The notes under the pieces are model-generated. The model had not been told where the DNA came from and did not search any database. It saw only the letters and a program-made list of their open reading frames with translations. Source: DASXTB01 sp036505615 (GTDB lineage: Bacteria > Acidobacteriota > UBA6911 > JACQSX01). Taken from it: a stretch of DNA of 25,780 nt. Below are positions 23,648-25,780 of the stretch, in pieces (the stretch's first letter is position 1; each line of letters starts with the position of its first letter). Location of the stretch: assembly GCA_036505615.1 (NCBI GenBank), contig DASXTB010000055.1, positions 1 through 25,780 on the forward strand. The letters run 5' to 3'. The position numbers and the translations under genes were made by a program.

Positions 23648-25507
23648 ATGCGGTTGTTAGCGCTGCGTCTTCTGTTCACTGTTTATTTGGTTTGTCAGCT
23701 CGCGAGTTATGCACAAGCGGGGACCGTAAAGCTGGCATGGGACGCCAATGCAGACTCAAATCTGGCTGGCTATAACGTCTACCGATCTCAGACTTCGGGC
23801 TCCAGCTATGCGCGTCTGAACGGCGCTGTAGTTCTCACTCCTTCTTACACCGACAACACGGCAGTGACAGGTCAAACATACTATTATGTGGTGACCGCCG
23901 TTAACACACTCTCACAAGAGAGTGGGTATTCAAATGAGGTACCGGCTGCCGTCATCAGCAACAATCTACAGCCAACGATTTCGCCCTTCGTTTTTTCCCC
24001 AAATGGCGACGGCGTCAACGACACAATCGCATTTCAATTTAGCCTCTCCTCTCCCGATCGCATTACGGTTGAAGTCCTAGATCACAACGGGACAATCATC
24101 GCCACCCCGCTGAATAACGCCGACCTATTGGCCGGGACAGCGACGGTAAACTGGAATGGCATTGCGTCGAATGGAAGTCTGGCCAACGATGGAATGTACA
24201 CTTGTCGCATCAGGGGAGCTAGTACCCCAGCGGCGCAGGCCAGTTTTGGAATCAACAACAGCATTCCTGAGGTAAGTAAGTCCTGGCTTCTGGCCGAAGG
24301 AAGCACGGTTGGTTTTCAAACCTTTGTTCTGGTGCAGAACCCTAACTATTCTCCCACAACCGTTCACTTTACGTTCTTCAAACAAGATGGCACCACAAAG
24401 CTCTATGCGGAAACTGTGCCTGCACGAACACGCACCACGGTAGCTGTTCACGACCCGATGAAGGGTTTGCCGGATGTCTACAGCGTCAGTACCAAGGTAC
24501 AAGCCGATCTTCCAATCATTGTGGAAAGAGCAATGTACTTCAACAACAACCAAGGAGGCAGCGATAGCGTGGGAGTTACTTCCACCAGCAAGAACTGGTA
24601 TTTTCCGGGTAATCATTCATTCTCGGGGGACGAAGACTTCATACTGATCGTTAATCCTTCTTCCTCAAACGCCACTATCAACGCAGCTTTCATTCTTACC
24701 AATCAGGCACCGATCACCAATACCTACACGGTATTGGCAAATAGCCGCTTTACCATTGCGGTTCACGCTGTGGCACCTGGAACTCGTGTGTCCGTTCAGT
24801 TGCAATCGGATGTGCCCGTCGCCGCAGAGCGGTCGCTGTATATCAATAACCGCCAAGGAGGAGCCGCCGGAATCGGGGCCGTTTCACCGAGTCTGACCTG
24901 GTACTTTGCCGAGGGGGATACCTCAGGCCTTACCAGCCCTGCTCCGGCGACGACCCTGCTGGAGGTCTTCAATCCTTCGAACAGCACGGCCAGTGTTACG
25001 GTAAATTACATGATCGAAAACGGGACGGTGATCGCGAAAAACTACTCCATCGCCGCTCAGCGAAGGCTCACTTTGGATGCCACCACCGAGATTGGGTCCG
25101 GCTTTCGCTTTTCAGTGGAAGTGCTTTCCAATACCCCCATCGCGGCCGAACGCCTGATGTTCTCGGGGACGGACGTGGCGGATTCCATCGGCTCTCCGAC
25201 CCCCGCCTATGTATGGAACCTGGCCGAGGGGTTTACGGCGTTCGGTTATGAGACTTGGATCATTGTCAGCAATCCGGGAACTCAAACTGCCAACCTGACG
25301 GTAAATTTCCTGAGACAGGATGGTAATACCGATACGCGTAGTTACACGCTGGCAGCCAAGCAGCGAGTGACCATTTATGCCAACAGCATCGTACCGCCGA
25401 CCTCAATCAGCACCCAGGTAACCTCCGACCAGCCCATTGTCGTTGAGCGCACCATGAAGTTTGCCAACCGGCAGGGTATCCATCAGTCCATGGGCGTCAG
25501 GCAGTAG
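23648..25507 (+). CDS. Exported Fn3/FlgD-Ig protein with four DUF5719-like repeats
   Basis: I take ATG 23648 (619 residues) rather than the in-frame GTG at 23633, because GAGGAGG lies just before the ATG and the other large gene starts at the equivalent place. A signal peptide (LRLLFTVYLVCQLASYAQA) precedes an Fn3 domain at about 25-99. A FlgD-like Ig domain follows, with FVFSPNGDGVNDTI at 114-127 and DGMYTCRIRG at 181-190. Four repeats of about 100 residues come next, each opening with a W-L/F-AEG or WYFPG type motif (near residues 213, 317, 418 and 523) and ending with a P(I/V)(I/V/A)(V/A)ER motif and a Gly-rich turn. They resemble DUF5719. No anchor or enzyme motif is seen. A surface or matrix structural role is likely. 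Confidence 0.85.
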   Translation: MRLLALRLLFTVYLVCQLASYAQAGTVKLAWDANADSNLAGYNVYRSQTSGSSYARLNGAVVLTPSYTDNTAVTGQTYYYVVTAVNTLSQESGYSNEVPAAVISNNLQPTISPFVFSPNGDGVNDTIAFQFSLSSPDRITVEVLDHNGTIIATPLNNADLLAGTATVNWNGIASNGSLANDGMYTCRIRGASTPAAQASFGINNSIPEVSKSWLLAEGSTVGFQTFVLVQNPNYSPTTVHFTFFKQDGTTKLYAETVPARTRTTVAVHDPMKGLPDVYSVSTKVQADLPIIVERAMYFNNNQGGSDSVGVTSTSKNWYFPGNHSFSGDEDFILIVNPSSSNATINAAFILTNQAPITNTYTVLANSRFTIAVHAVAPGTRVSVQLQSDVPVAAERSLYINNRQGGAAGIGAVSPSLTWYFAEGDTSGLTSPAPATTLLEVFNPSNSTASVTVNYMIENGTVIAKNYSIAAQRRLTLDATTEIGSGFRFSVEVLSNTPIAAERLMFSGTDVADSIGSPTPAYVWNLAEGFTAFGYETWIIVSNPGTQTANLTVNFLRQDGNTDTRSYTLAAKQRVTIYANSIVPPTSISTQVTSDQPIVVERTMKFANRQGIHQSMGVRQ

Positions 25508-25606
25508 CCGGTCAACGGCAGTTCCCCTTAGAAAGCAACACACTGCCCTTCCGTGCTTTGAGGCTTTCTCCCTCCGAGCTCGGATCCCTAATCAATCGTT
25601 CTGGAA

Positions 25607-25674
25607 GGGGGTGTCCCGGTACGTCGTGCCCGCTAGCGCACTACAGCACGGTGGGCACGAAGACTAGACACCCC
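25607..25674. repeat. Nested inverted repeat downstream of the last gene
   Basis: An outer stem pairs GGGGTGTC (25608-25615) with GACACCCC (25667-25674). An inner stem pairs CGTGCCC (25625-25631) with GGGCACG (25653-25659). No U run follows, so a simple intrinsic terminator is unlikely. It may be a structured 3' end, a mobile palindrome or a recombination site. The rest of 25508-25780 shows nothing recognisable. Confidence 0.5.
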
Positions 25675-25780
25675 TGTACGTGGACCGTGAGGTGATGGCT
25701 CGCTCACGTTGGGACCCTGCGTGGGTTCAACAAGAATTCAAGCGCCCCCTCAGGCGAATCTCATTTAACTTCTTCACTGC

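Noticed and set aside
23383..23679. 98-codon minus-strand frame between the two large genes
   Set aside because: It overlaps the leader and start of the downstream gene, and its Arg/Pro-rich translation has no domain.
16506..25507. Search for PEP-CTERM, LPXTG or type IX sorting tails on the secreted proteins
   Set aside because: None of the C-termini shows the motif, hydrophobic helix and basic tail needed, so no sorting system is claimed.

Overview
The window carries a cell-surface polysaccharide biosynthesis locus, transcribed leftward from about 16.4 kb to the left edge, followed by a group of secreted or surface proteins. The organism cannot be fixed from this sequence. The mix of choice-of-anchor P and post-COAP-1 type domains, multi-domain Fn3/DUF11/LamG proteins and an AsnB-like amidotransferase of the kind seen in exopolysaccharide (exosortase-type) loci suggests an environmental bacterium, perhaps Acidobacteriota or a related diderm lineage. 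That placement is inference. No rRNA, tRNA, CRISPR array or intact insertion sequence was seen.

Region 1 (1-16397, all minus strand) reads in transcription order. It starts with a phosphoglycosyl transferase that primes the lipid carrier (16397-15225), preceded within that protein by a degenerate GGDEF-like domain. Next come three sugar-nucleotide genes: a Gfo/Idh oxidoreductase, a hexapeptide acetyltransferase and a DegT aminotransferase. Together they match WbpB, WbpD and WbpE, which convert UDP-GlcNAcA to UDP-2,3-diacetamido-2,3-dideoxyglucuronate. Then come a DUF354 GT-B-like protein, a translationally coupled protein of unknown function that looks all-helical, a secreted beta-helix protein, a GT2-like transferase, a Wzx-type flippase, an O-antigen ligase/polymerase-like membrane protein, two GT2 glycosyltransferases, an AsnB-type amidotransferase and an FkbM-type methyltransferase cut by the window edge. 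These suffice for lipid-linked repeat-unit priming, assembly, export and polymerisation or ligation, plus amidation and methylation. The UDP-GlcNAc 6-dehydrogenase (WbpA) that should feed the pathway is not in the window.

Region 2 (16506-17741, minus strand) holds two small exported proteins, a choice-of-anchor P type protein followed by a post-COAP-1 type protein, with a perfect 12-bp hairpin between them and the polysaccharide operon. A gap of about 1.27 kb (17742-19007) with several inverted repeats and no convincing gene separates them from region 3.

Region 3 (19008-25507, plus strand) has two large exported proteins that share a paralogous leader and Fn3 domain but differ afterwards. 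The first (1360 aa) is a mosaic of DUF11, Ig-like and LamG domains with exact internal periods of 124 and 816 residues. Its reading frame is followed after the stop codon by a decayed DUF11 and PKD-like tail, so the gene appears to have been longer. The second (619 aa) has a FlgD-like Ig domain and four repeats of a DUF5719-like type. Both are probably displayed on or released from the surface that the polysaccharide genes build.
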